Below the pieces are notes generated by a model that was not told the origin of the DNA, made no database searches, and saw only the letters and a program-made list of their open reading frames with translations. This document shows positions 5,446 to 11,385 of a stretch of 11,385 nucleotides of DNA, in pieces. A program made the translations under genes and the position numbers. Every line of letters begins with the position of its first letter. Within the stretch, counting starts at the first letter, position 1. The stretch is from JBJXFY01 sp046155815 (GTDB taxonomy: Bacteria > Verrucomicrobiota > Verrucomicrobiia > Limisphaerales > CAIMTB01), in the NCBI GenBank assembly GCA_046155815.1, contig JBJXFY010000322.1, positions 1 to 11,385 of the forward strand, read 5' to 3'.

Positions 5446-6417
5446 TCAGCGGAGGGCCTCGACGACCGTCGCCAGATTGTGCCGCAGCATCCCGGCGTAC
5501 GTTCCGACATCGTGCCGCTGCCCGGCCACCTCCTTGAACTCGCCCGGCGAGCCGAGCGCGTCGGAGAAGAGCTCGCCGCCGACACGCGCGCCGCTGTCCT
5601 TGCTGATGCGCTCGATGGTCGCGGGCGAAACGGAGCTTTCCACGAAGATCGCCTTCACGCCGCGCTGCTTCACGAGGTCGGCGATGCGCGTCACGTCCGC
5701 GAGGCCCGCCTCGGTCGCCGTCGAGATCCCCTGCACGCCGATCACCTCGAGGCCGAACGCGCGGCCGAAGTAGCGGAAGGCGTCGTGGCTCGTGATGAGC
5801 ACGCGGCGGCCCTCGGGAATCCGGGCGACCTGCGCGCGGCCCCATTCGCTGATCGTGCGGAACTCGGCGGCCAGCTTTTCCGCCGCCGCCTCGTAGTGCG
5901 CGGCATTGGCCAAATCCGCCGCGGCGAGCGCGCGCCCCGTGGCCTGGGCGGCGAGCGCCCACAAGGCCGGATCGCCCCAGACGTGCGGGTCGGGCGCGCC
6001 GGCATGTTCCTCGTCGGCGATGCGCTTCTCCGCCGGCACCGCCTCGGCCACGGCGAAGACCTTGCGGCCGCGGCGGCGCAGGCTCTCCAGCACGTCCGTC
6101 AGGCGGCCCTCGAGCAGCAGGCCGGAGTAGAGGATCACGTCGGCGCGCTGGAGCGCGGTCACGTCGCCGGCCGAGGGCTTGTAGAGGTGCGGATCCACGC
6201 CCGGCCCCATGAGCGCCTCGACCTGCACGCGGTCGCCGCCCACGGCGCGGGCGAGGTCCGCGACGAGCGTGGTGGTGGCGGTGACTTTCAGGGCGGCGTG
6301 CGCGGGCCATGCCGTCACGAGCAACGCCAGCGCGGCAACGAAGAACGTGAAGGCCAGGCTCCGGCGTCGCTCGGAGGAAGCCGGCACGATGGCGGCGGCG
6401 GGAAGGCATTCGTTCAT
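5446..6417 (-). CDS. ytgA: Periplasmic metal-binding protein, TroA/YtgA/ZnuA family
   Basis: A 323-residue cluster A-I substrate-binding protein that captures divalent metal in the periplasm and delivers it to the ytgB-ytgCR-ytgD importer. An N-terminal segment with hydrophobic core (about 22-36) and 'AHA|AL' at 39-43 suggests signal peptidase I cleavage; there is no lipobox Cys. Likely ligands by motif are H77 (VDPHLY), H145 (DPHVWGD), H211 (TSHDAFRYFG) and D286 (LFSDALG): the His3-Asp set of TroA rather than the His2-Glu-Asp set of PsaA/MntC. 'VQGISTATEAG' (228-238) and 'IFVESS' (257-262) are also TroA-like. The His-rich loop of ZnuA proteins is absent. Operon leader: two dyads lie just upstream. 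No Shine-Dalgarno is visible, so a very short leader is possible. Mn, Zn or Fe all remain possible substrates. Confidence 0.95.
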   Translation of the reverse strand: MNECLPAAAIVPASSERRRSLAFTFFVAALALLVTAWPAHAALKVTATTTLVADLARAVGGDRVQVEALMGPGVDPHLYKPSAGDVTALQRADVILYSGLLLEGRLTDVLESLRRRGRKVFAVAEAVPAEKRIADEEHAGAPDPHVWGDPALWALAAQATGRALAAADLANAAHYEAAAEKLAAEFRTISEWGRAQVARIPEGRRVLITSHDAFRYFGRAFGLEVIGVQGISTATEAGLADVTRIADLVKQRGVKAIFVESSVSPATIERISKDSGARVGGELFSDALGSPGEFKEVAGQRHDVGTYAGMLRHNLATVVEALR

Positions 6418-6425
6418 GGCGCGAA

Positions 6426-6453
6426 GGATTAGGCCTGCCTAATTTGAGTGCAA
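6426..6453 (-). promoter_or_regulatory. ytgA: Candidate promoter for the ytg operon
   Basis: On the minus strand TTGCAC (6453-6448), 16 nt, then TAATCC (6431-6426), a weak -10. It would start transcription within a few bases of the ytgA ATG at 6417, fitting the absence of a ribosome site. The dyad at 6428-6443 would cover the spacer and -10. Speculative because both boxes are imperfect. Confidence 0.3.
6428..6443. promoter_or_regulatory. Candidate metal-repressor operator 1
   Basis: ATTAGGCCTGCCTAAT: perfect 7-bp arms around a 2-nt centre, ending 10 bp before the ytgA start. TTAGG half-sites occur in the DtxR/IdeR box (consensus TTAGGTTAGCCTAACCTAA), although the spacing here differs. The regulator would most simply be the DtxR-type domain of ytgCR in the same operon; binding is inferred. 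Confidence 0.6.
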
Positions 6454-6458
6454 GCCGT

Positions 6459-6478
6459 AAGTTAGAATAAGCTAACTT
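6459..6478. promoter_or_regulatory. Candidate metal-repressor operator 2
   Basis: AAGTTAG, 6 nt, CTAACTT: perfect 7-bp arms, 20 bp in all. GTTAG/CTAAC half-sites also occur in the DtxR box. It lies 15 bp from operator 1, towards the divergent DUF971 gene, in a locally AT-rich stretch that also contains TAGAAT (6463-6468), a possible -10 on the plus strand. Confidence 0.55.
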
Positions 6479-6572
6479 TCAGTTTCGTTGCCCGCGCCGG
6501 GAAGATCCTGAGGCGGTGCCGTGACGCGCCAAGATTTTACCGGGAGGCACATTCACCCTTCCGCAGGGGACC

Positions 6573-6914
6573 GTGTTGCCACCACGCTTGCCGGCGATGC
6601 GTGCGGTGGACGTGCAGGTGATCGGCGGCGAGCTGGCCCTCCGTTGGGAGGACGGCGGCGAGGCGTACCTTCCGCTGGAGACGCTGCGGCGTTTCTGCCC
6701 GTGCGCCGGTTGCCTCGGCGAGCAGGACGTGCTGGGCAACGTGTACCGCCCGGCGGAGCGGCCGCTGACCGCGGCGTCCTTTGATCTCGTGCGCCTCGTA
6801 CCCGTGGGCGGCTACGCCGTGCGGCCCGAGTGGCGCGACGGACACACCACGGGGATCTATTCGTGGGAGTACCTGCGCCGGCTCGCGGAGGCGGGTCAGC
6901 GCGGCGCGTCGTAG
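6573..6914 (+). CDS. DUF971 (gamma-butyrobetaine hydroxylase N-terminal-like) protein
   Basis: A 113-residue single-domain protein. The family pattern is clear: a short beta-rich start ('ALRWEDGGEAYLPLETLRRFCPCAGCLGE', in two pieces at 22-50), then 'VRLVPVGGYAVRPEWRDGHTTGIYSWEYLRRL' at 73-104. Cys at 42, 44 and 47 plus His 91 could bind metal; in gamma-butyrobetaine hydroxylase the related domain holds zinc. Stand-alone DUF971 proteins occur near or fused to Fe-S cluster carrier proteins (Mrp/ApbC), but their role is unsettled. GTG 6573 is used here with AGGGGA just upstream; the spacing is tight, so TTG 6576 or ATG 6597 are alternatives. It diverges from the ytg operon across the dyads, so shared metal control is plausible. 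Its last 19 bases overlap the convergent pseudopilin gene. Confidence 0.85.
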   Translation: MLPPRLPAMRAVDVQVIGGELALRWEDGGEAYLPLETLRRFCPCAGCLGEQDVLGNVYRPAERPLTAASFDLVRLVPVGGYAVRPEWRDGHTTGIYSWEYLRRLAEAGQRGAS

Positions 6915-7705
6915 GTTTCCGGGCTCGCCGCCTCGGCGGGCGTGATGGGCTGGACGTGGCCATCGGCAAAGGCGGCCATCCCGCGGCCCTTGGCACGGTA
7001 ATCCGCCGAGGAAACGGCGGTCCCGGTCGGGTATCTGTGCCGGCCTGAAAGGAGGTTGCCCGGCGGCACGAAGCGTCCGTCATCGATCGGCTCGCTGAAG
7101 CGGGCGTCGCCGTTTTCCTCGACGACCGTGATCTTCCTTGCCGGATTGCGGATGGCGGAGGCCTGGAAGTGGAGCGGCGGCGCGGAGTTGTTCGGCGCGT
7201 AGATGCTGGAGATGCCGCGGTTCTGGTTGCCGTCCACGAGGCTCGTGAGGGAATAGCTGTAGAGGTAGAGGTTCTGGCCCGGGTTGCGCGCCTGCTGCCG
7301 GGCGCGTCGGCGCACGTCCAGGTCGGCCGGGCAGCGGAAGAGGTTCGTGGTGAAGCTGCCGATGTAGGGGCCGATGGCGCTGTTGCGGGGGTTCTGGAAG
7401 AAGTCACGGTTGGCTACGGCGCGGTTCACATTCCAGAAGATCCAGTCCTCGCGCATGGGCTCGAAGGCGCCCTTGGAGGCGGCGCCGGGGAAAGTGTCGT
7501 TGAAGTCGTCCGCATAGAGGAGGAGCGCGAGGTTGAGCTGCCTGAGGTTGTTGAGGCAGGCGGCCTGGTGGGCCTTGGCCTTGGCCTTGGCGAGGGCCGG
7601 CAGGAGCATGCTCGCAAGAATGGCAATGATCGCGATGACCACGAGCAGCTCGATGAGCGTGAAGCCGGCGGGCGACGGGGGCCGGAGGAGGGCGCGAGCC
7701 TTCAT
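6896..7705 (-). CDS. Prepilin-type N-terminal cleavage/methylation domain protein (type II pseudopilin-like)
   Basis: A 269-residue protein. 'PAGFTLIELLVVIAIIAILASM' starts at residue 12 (split here as PAGFTLIELL and VVIAIIAILASM): prepilin peptidase would cut after G14, leaving F15 at +1 and E19 at +5. It is followed by 'LLPALAKAKAKAHQAACLNNLRQL', the PVC-type version of the H-X9-DG/DUF1559-like pseudopilins. Near the end 'MAAFADGHV' matches the conserved 'FADGHV' of that group. Such proteins are very numerous in Verrucomicrobiota, Lentisphaerota and Planctomycetota; cargo or pilus partners are unknown, and no secretion genes are nearby. I prefer ATG 7703-7705 over the TTG at 7741 because it leaves a normal 14-residue leader. 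Confidence 0.88.
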   Translation of the reverse strand: MKARALLRPPSPAGFTLIELLVVIAIIAILASMLLPALAKAKAKAHQAACLNNLRQLNLALLLYADDFNDTFPGAASKGAFEPMREDWIFWNVNRAVANRDFFQNPRNSAIGPYIGSFTTNLFRCPADLDVRRRARQQARNPGQNLYLYSYSLTSLVDGNQNRGISSIYAPNNSAPPLHFQASAIRNPARKITVVEENGDARFSEPIDDGRFVPPGNLLSGRHRYPTGTAVSSADYRAKGRGMAAFADGHVQPITPAEAASPETYDAPR

Positions 7706-7769
7706 GCGCCGAGGAAAGGTCACCGGGCGTACCGGCGTCAACGCGCCATCCGGATCGGCGCCAAGGCGC

Positions 7770-7976
7770 TCAGGGCCGGGCGGGTGCGGCGGCCGGCGCC
7801 AGGCCGCCGCCCTCGCGCGTGACGCGCTCCTGCTCCCGCGCGTGGCGGAGCACTCCCCAGACGCCCACCGCCACCATGATGAACATGAGCAGCATGCCCA
7901 ACGCGATCACGCGTCCCAGCCATGGCGCCGCGGTGGACTGCGGGGAGGGATTTGGGTCGGGCATTGGACGGAGCAT
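7770..7976 (-). CDS. Small single-pass membrane protein, unknown function
   Basis: A 68-residue frame from ATG 7974-7976 (or 64 residues from ATG 7962-7964). It has a polar Pro-rich start, one clear transmembrane segment 'VIALGMLLMFIMVAVGVWGVL' split at about 23-43, a charged patch 'RHAREQERVTREG' (44-56) and an Ala/Pro tail. I recognise no family. It lies 64 bp upstream of the pseudopilin gene on the same strand, so the two may be co-transcribed. No Shine-Dalgarno is seen. The frame is open further upstream across the antisense of the tRNA, but that part is an artefact. Support comes from the well-formed membrane helix only. Confidence 0.5.
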   Translation of the reverse strand: MLRPMPDPNPSPQSTAAPWLGRVIALGMLLMFIMVAVGVWGVLRHAREQERVTREGGGLAPAAAPARP

Positions 7977-8012
7977 TGACACGGAACGCTGATCGGTAAA
8001 GCCACGCCGGAC

Positions 8013-8028
8013 GGCGCGGCGCCGCGCC
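8013..8028. repeat. Perfect 16-bp GC palindrome
   Basis: GGCGCGGC directly followed by GCCGCGCC, in the 116-nt gap between the small membrane protein and the tRNA. No loop and no T-run, so not a convincing terminator; in GC-rich DNA it may be chance. Nothing else is seen in this gap. Confidence 0.3.
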
Positions 8029-8092
8029 TTGACCGCCGCGCGTCGCTCCCCCTTACTCCCGACGCCCGCCGGATCCGCGGCAGGCCAGCCGG

Positions 8093-8167
8093 GCCGGTGT
8101 AGCTCAGCGGCAGAGCAACGGTTTCGTAAACCGTAGGTCGTCGGTTCAATCCCGACCACCGGCTCCA
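8093..8167 (+). tRNA. tRNA-Thr (anticodon CGT)
   Basis: A complete cloverleaf: acceptor GCCGGTG (8093-8099) with CACCGGC (8157-8163); D stem GCTC/GAGC (8102-8105, 8113-8116); anticodon stem ACGGT/ACCGT with loop TTCGTAA and anticodon CGT at 8125-8127; 5-nt variable loop; T stem GTCGG/CCGAC with loop TTCAATC (8145-8151). CCA is encoded at 8165-8167. It reads ACG threonine codons. The discriminator base (8164) is T, whereas most bacterial tRNA-Thr carry A. Confidence 0.97.
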
Positions 8168-8187
8168 GCCTCAAACCTCCACTCTGC

Positions 8188-9555
8188 GTGACCCGCGGCG
8201 CGCTCATTTTCACGGCCCTGGTGCTGGCCGCGTTCGCCTCGCCCGCCCGGCCCAACCTCCTCTTCCTGCTCACGGACGACCAGCGCTGGGACACGCTCGG
8301 CACGGCCGGCAACGCCGTCATCCACACGCCTCACCTCGACCGGCTCGCGCGCGACGGGACGCGATTCGCCAACGCCTTCGTCACCACCTCGATCTGCGCC
8401 GTCAGCCGCGCCTCAATCTTCAGCGGGCAGTACGCGCGGCGGCACGGCGTCGAGGACTTCGCCAGGACGTTCACGCCGGCGCAGTGGGCGGAAACCTACC
8501 CGGCGCGGCTGCGCGCGGCGGGCTGGCGCACGGGCTTCATCGGCAAGTTCGGCGTGGGCGACGCCGCAGCCGTGGCGGCGATGGCGAAGGAGTTCGACTA
8601 CTGGCGGGGGCGGCCGGGCCAGGGCGGGCTGTTCGTCGAGCCGGACGACCCTACGCGCACCCACGCGACGGCGCGCTTCGGGGATGAGGCGCTGGAGTTC
8701 CTGCGTACCGCGCCGCCAGGGCGGCCGTGGTGCCTGTCCATCAGCTTCACTGCGCCGCACGCGCGCGACGGCCAGCCGCGCGAGTTCTTCCCGACTGACC
8801 CGCGCGACGACCACCTTTTCGTGACGAACCCACCGCCCGCGCCGCCGCTGGCGACGGACGAGGCCTTCCGCCGGCTGCATCCGGCCGTGCAGCGCTCCGA
8901 GGCGCGCACGCGCTGGGAACGCCGCTTCGCCACGCCGGAACGCGCGCAGGAGACTCGCACGGACTACGCCCGCCTGATCGCCGGCGTGGACCGCGAGGTC
9001 GGCCGGCTGCGCGCAGCGCTCGAGGATCTGGGCATGGCCACGAACACGGTGATCGTCTTCACCTCGGACAACGGCTTCTACCTCGGCGACCGCGGGCTGG
9101 CGGACAAGTGGTTCATGCACGAGGAATCCATCCGCGTGCCGCTGCTCGTGGCCGACCTGCGCCGGCCCGGCCGCGGCCGGGTGTGCGACGAGCTGGCGCT
9201 GAACCTCGACTTCGCGCCCACGCTGCTGGACTACGCCGGCCTGTCGCCGTCGCCGGGCATGCAGGGCCGCTCGCTGCGCCCCCTGGTCGAAGGCCGGCGG
9301 GTGCGGGACTGGCGGGAAGAATTCTTCTACGAGCACCACTTCAACTACGGCGGCCGCATCCCGCGTTCCGAGGGCGTGCGCACCGCGCGCTGGAGCTGGT
9401 GGCGCTGGTTGGATGAAGCCCCGCCCGCGGAGGAGCTCTACGACCTGCGCCGCGATCCTGGGCAGCAGCACAACCTCGCCGCCGACCCGCGCCACCGGCG
9501 GACGCTGGAGAAGCTGCGCGGAAAGAGGGCGGAGTTGCGCGAAACATTGAAATGA
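8188..9555 (+). CDS. Exported sulfatase (alkaline phosphatase superfamily, S1-type)
   Basis: A 455-residue hydrolase of sulfate esters, probably acting on sulfated glycans in the periplasm or outside. A signal peptide is visible ('ALIFTALVLAAFASPA', 5-20). Active-site elements: D30-D31 in 'LLTDDQRWDT', C70 in 'SICAVSRASIFSGQYARRHG' as the formylglycine candidate with R74, K120 in 'GFIGKF', H191 in 'FTAPHA', D294-N295 in 'FTSDNGFYLGDRG' and K307 in 'LADKW'. The C-terminal subdomain ends with 'ELYDLRRDPGQQHNLA', typical of S1 sulfatases. The core motif is C-A-V-S-R rather than C-x-P-x-R. GTG at 8188-8190, 20 nt after the tRNA CCA, gives a correctly sized signal peptide. No sulfatase-activating enzyme is in the window. 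It converges on thrB with only 24 nt between. Confidence 0.93.
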   Translation: MTRGALIFTALVLAAFASPARPNLLFLLTDDQRWDTLGTAGNAVIHTPHLDRLARDGTRFANAFVTTSICAVSRASIFSGQYARRHGVEDFARTFTPAQWAETYPARLRAAGWRTGFIGKFGVGDAAAVAAMAKEFDYWRGRPGQGGLFVEPDDPTRTHATARFGDEALEFLRTAPPGRPWCLSISFTAPHARDGQPREFFPTDPRDDHLFVTNPPPAPPLATDEAFRRLHPAVQRSEARTRWERRFATPERAQETRTDYARLIAGVDREVGRLRAALEDLGMATNTVIVFTSDNGFYLGDRGLADKWFMHEESIRVPLLVADLRRPGRGRVCDELALNLDFAPTLLDYAGLSPSPGMQGRSLRPLVEGRRVRDWREEFFYEHHFNYGGRIPRSEGVRTARWSWWRWLDEAPPAEELYDLRRDPGQQHNLAADPRHRRTLEKLRGKRAELRETLK

Positions 9556-9579
9556 TGCGGCCGATCGCCGGCAGCGGTT

Positions 9580-10482
9580 TCAGCCCGCCGCGCTGACGCC
9601 CACCCCGCGGTTGTCCGCCGCCAGCACCCGCACGTCCGCGTCGGGCAGTTCGCGGAGCATCGCGCGGCCGACTGCCTCGGCGCGGTCCAGCGCGAGGCCC
9701 ATGATCGTGGAGCCGGAGCCGCTCAGCCAGCCGCCCACGGCCCCGGCGCGTTCGCCGGCCCGGATCACGCGGGACAGCGCCGGGATGAGCTGCTCGCGGT
9801 AGGGCTGGTGGAGGCGGTCGTCGAAGAGGCCGCGCAGCGCCTCGGCGTCGCCGCGCGCGAAGGCGGCGGTGATGAGGGCGGCGCGGTTCAGGCTGTGGAC
9901 GGTGTCGGCCTTGGTGAACTGCGCCGGCACCAGCTTCCGCGCCGCGGGCGTGCTGACCTCGAAGCGGGGGATCAGCGCCACGAAGCGCCACGCCGCCGGC
10001 ACGCGAAAGCGGGCGCAGCGCACCGCGCCTTCCACGAGCCCGGCCGCCGTGAAGCCGCCGTACACCGCGGGCGCGGCGTTGTCCGGGTGGCCCTCGAGCT
10101 CCGTGACCACGGCCAGCAGCCCGGCGCGGTCGAGCGGTTCGCCGGCGAGGGCGTTCAACCCGGCGACCAGCCCGAGGCGCGCGGTCACGCTTGAACCCAG
10201 CCCGCGCGCGACCGGCACGTCGCCGGCCAGATGCGCCGTGACGCCGAAGCGCGCGCGGCGCGTGCGGCGGAAGAAGAGGTCCGCCGCCTCGCGCAGCATG
10301 GTCTCCGCGCCGGCGCGGGCGTCGTCGGCGATGGGCGAGGTGAGCGTAACGCCGCGGCCGGCGGCGCGGGTGACGCGCGCGCGGTTGTAGAGGCGCAGCG
10401 CGAGGCCGAGCGTGTCAAAGCCCGGACCAAGGTTCGCCGTGGTGCCGGGCACGCGGACGAGGACGGAGTTGGGAGCAGGCAT
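9580..10482 (-). CDS. thrB: Homoserine kinase
   Basis: A 300-residue GHMP kinase that phosphorylates L-homoserine with ATP in the cytoplasm, the step before threonine synthase. N-terminal 'VRVPGTTANLGPGFDTLGLAL' (split at 9-29) is the ThrB substrate-side motif; 'PVARGLGSSVTA' at 90-101 is the GHMP phosphate-binding loop; 'EGHPDNAAPAVYGG' at 130-143 is specific to homoserine kinases; 'GGWLSGSGSTIMGL' at 250-263 is the C-terminal GHMP motif 3. Length is normal. ATG at 10480-10482 gives the standard 'VRVPGTTANLGPGFD' spacing; no Shine-Dalgarno. No other threonine pathway gene is present, so it is not in a thr operon here. It lies downstream of gpsA on the same strand but a 255-nt gap with inverted repeats separates them. 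Confidence 0.96.
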   Translation of the reverse strand: MPAPNSVLVRVPGTTANLGPGFDTLGLALRLYNRARVTRAAGRGVTLTSPIADDARAGAETMLREAADLFFRRTRRARFGVTAHLAGDVPVARGLGSSVTARLGLVAGLNALAGEPLDRAGLLAVVTELEGHPDNAAPAVYGGFTAAGLVEGAVRCARFRVPAAWRFVALIPRFEVSTPAARKLVPAQFTKADTVHSLNRAALITAAFARGDAEALRGLFDDRLHQPYREQLIPALSRVIRAGERAGAVGGWLSGSGSTIMGLALDRAEAVGRAMLRELPDADVRVLAADNRGVGVSAAG

Positions 10483-10518
10483 GGGAAAAGGTGCGGATCA
10501 CAGGAGGACCAATTCCAG

Positions 10519-10723
10519 CCACGAATGGACACGGATTCTGAAGAGGCTCCTGACGGATGGTGGCCTTGAATGGAGCGCCGGCCTCCGGCCCGGCGAGCGT
10601 GCGGCCGGCATCTTGCCGGCACCTGCGAAGGGACGGATTCACGCCGGGCCGGAGGCCGGCGCTCCGCAGATGCGACGAGGCGGCTGCGGTTCAGGATTCG
10701 CGGGCCTGCGTGTCCATTCGTGG
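10519..10723. repeat. Nested inverted-repeat element between thrB and gpsA
   Basis: Three nested perfect inverted repeats: outer 15-bp arms CCACGAATGGACACG (10519-10533) and its complement (10709-10723); middle 23-bp arms (10572-10594 and 10643-10665, beginning GGAGCGCCGG); inner 7-bp arms GCCGGCA/TGCCGGC around a 3-nt loop (10604-10620). It contains no credible gene and nearly fills the 255-nt gap. The RNA could form one long interrupted stem. It resembles a miniature dispersed repeat; it could also end gpsA transcripts, although no T-run is present. Confidence 0.75.
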
Positions 10724-10737
10724 TGCCACCCGGCGGT

Positions 10738-11385
10738 TCAGTCCTCCGCCTTCGAGTCGCGGCGGAGCAGGTCGTGGACGGCGTTGCGGAGATCCTTGCC
10801 GCGATGCAGCATGGCCTCGACCTCGCGGATGATCGGCGTGTCCACGCCATGCTGCTCCGCGAGGCGCAGGGCGGCGGTGGCCGTAGGCACGCCTTCGGCC
10901 ACGGAGGGCGTGCTGGCGATGATGTCCGCGAGGCGTTCGCCGCGGCCGAGGCGCTCGCCGAGCGTGCGGTTGCGGCTGAGCTTCGAGAAGCAGGTCACGG
11001 TCAGGTCGCCGAGGCCGCTGAGGCCGGAGAAGGTCTCGGCGCGCGCGCCGCAGGCCACCCCGAGCCGGCGCATCTCGGCGGCGCCGCGGGTGAGCAGCGC
11101 GGCCTTGGCGTTGTCGCCGTAGCCGAGGCCGTCGCACGCGCCGGCGGCGATGGCGATGACGTTCTTGAGCGCGCCGCCCAGCTCGACGCCCAGGCGGTCG
11201 GCGTTGCGATAGACGCGGAAGAGCGGCTGGTGCAGCGCGGCCTGGGCCGGCGTGGCGGCATCTTCCGCGCCGGCCACGACGATGGCCGCCGGCAGCCCGC
11301 GGGCGACCTCGGCGGCGAGCGTCGGGCCGGACAGCGCCACCACCGCGACGCGCAGCGCGGCGGACTCGATGACGCCGCTCATGGT
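10738..11385 (-). CDS. gpsA: NAD(P)H-dependent glycerol-3-phosphate dehydrogenase, C-terminal part (5' end outside window)
   Basis: The visible 215 codons cover the second half of the nucleotide domain and all of the C-terminal domain of GpsA, which reduces dihydroxyacetone phosphate to sn-glycerol-3-phosphate for phospholipid synthesis. Motifs, numbered from the Met at 11380-11382: 'ALSGPTLAAEVARGLPAA' at 16-33, 'ELGGALKNVIAIAAG' at 67-81 with catalytic-type K73, 'DGLGYGDNAKAALLTRG' at 84-100, 'SGLGDLTVTCFSKLSRN' at 122-138, and the closing 'TPIIREVEAMLH' at 182-193. The N-terminal Rossmann GxGxxG is beyond the right edge, so that Met is internal rather than the start; the codon before it (Thr) is also in frame. 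The TGA is 15 bp upstream of the outer inverted-repeat arm. Confidence 0.95.
   Translation of the reverse strand, partial: TMSGVIESAALRVAVVALSGPTLAAEVARGLPAAIVVAGAEDAATPAQAALHQPLFRVYRNADRLGVELGGALKNVIAIAAGACDGLGYGDNAKAALLTRGAAEMRRLGVACGARAETFSGLSGLGDLTVTCFSKLSRNRTLGERLGRGERLADIIASTPSVAEGVPTATAALRLAEQHGVDTPIIREVEAMLHRGKDLRNAVHDLLRRDSKAED

Noticed and set aside
6479..6784. Alternative plus-strand gene starting at 6521
   Set aside because: It runs in another frame over the DUF971 gene, which has a recognisable family pattern.
7977..8327. N-terminal extension of the small membrane protein, including a 'GIEPTTYGLRNRCS' stretch
   Set aside because: This peptide is the well-known mistranslation of the antisense of a tRNA gene; it coincides with tRNA-Thr.
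8413..9495. 360-codon open frame antisense to the sulfatase
   Set aside because: Shadow of the sulfatase codons; no recognisable motif.
9556..9579. Bidirectional terminator between the sulfatase and thrB
   Set aside because: Only 24 nt with no convincing stem and T-run.
8093..10482. Functional link between tRNA-Thr and thrB (threonine attenuation)
   Set aside because: They lie on opposite strands with a sulfatase between them, and no Thr-rich leader peptide was seen before thrB.

Overview
GC-rich chromosomal DNA, most likely from a member of the PVC superphylum and probably Verrucomicrobiota or a relative. The clues are a prepilin-type protein with the long 'FTLIELLVVIAIIAILASM' start followed by a Lys/Ala-rich stretch, an exported sulfatase, a free-standing S23/IVP four-helix-bundle gene, and above all a metal ABC transporter whose permease is fused to a DtxR/MntR-type repressor, as in the chlamydial YtgCR protein. 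Few starts have a Shine-Dalgarno sequence.

Positions 1-6417, all minus strand, hold a Tro/Ytg-type Mn/Fe/Zn uptake operon. It reads from a regulated intergenic region near 6420-6480: substrate-binding protein (ytgA), an outer-membrane beta-barrel protein, ATPase (ytgB), an S23/IVP gene, permease-repressor fusion (ytgCR), second permease (ytgD), then the 5' part of an RlmI-like rRNA methyltransferase that runs off the left edge. Two inverted repeats with DtxR-like half-sites lie just upstream of ytgA, so the operon probably encodes its own metal-responsive repressor as the tail of its permease. A DUF971 gene diverges from the same region.

Several operon junctions look interrupted. A cluster of three perfect hairpins lies between ytgA and the barrel gene. 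The S23 gene is bounded by inverted arrays of a 7-bp unit. A spacer of about 205 bp between ytgCR and ytgD is bracketed by an 11-bp direct repeat; collapsing it would recreate a classic ATGA stop/start overlap. These are candidates for small insertion elements that spared the reading frames.

Positions 6573-9555 hold DUF971 (+), a pseudopilin-like protein (-), a small single-pass membrane protein (-), tRNA-Thr(CGU) (+) and a sulfatase (+). Positions 9580-11385, minus strand, hold homoserine kinase (thrB) and the C-terminal two thirds of glycerol-3-phosphate dehydrogenase (gpsA, 5' end off the right edge). They are separated by a nested inverted-repeat element. No CRISPR array, rRNA, integrase or transposase was seen, and no gene-free stretch exceeds about 300 bases.
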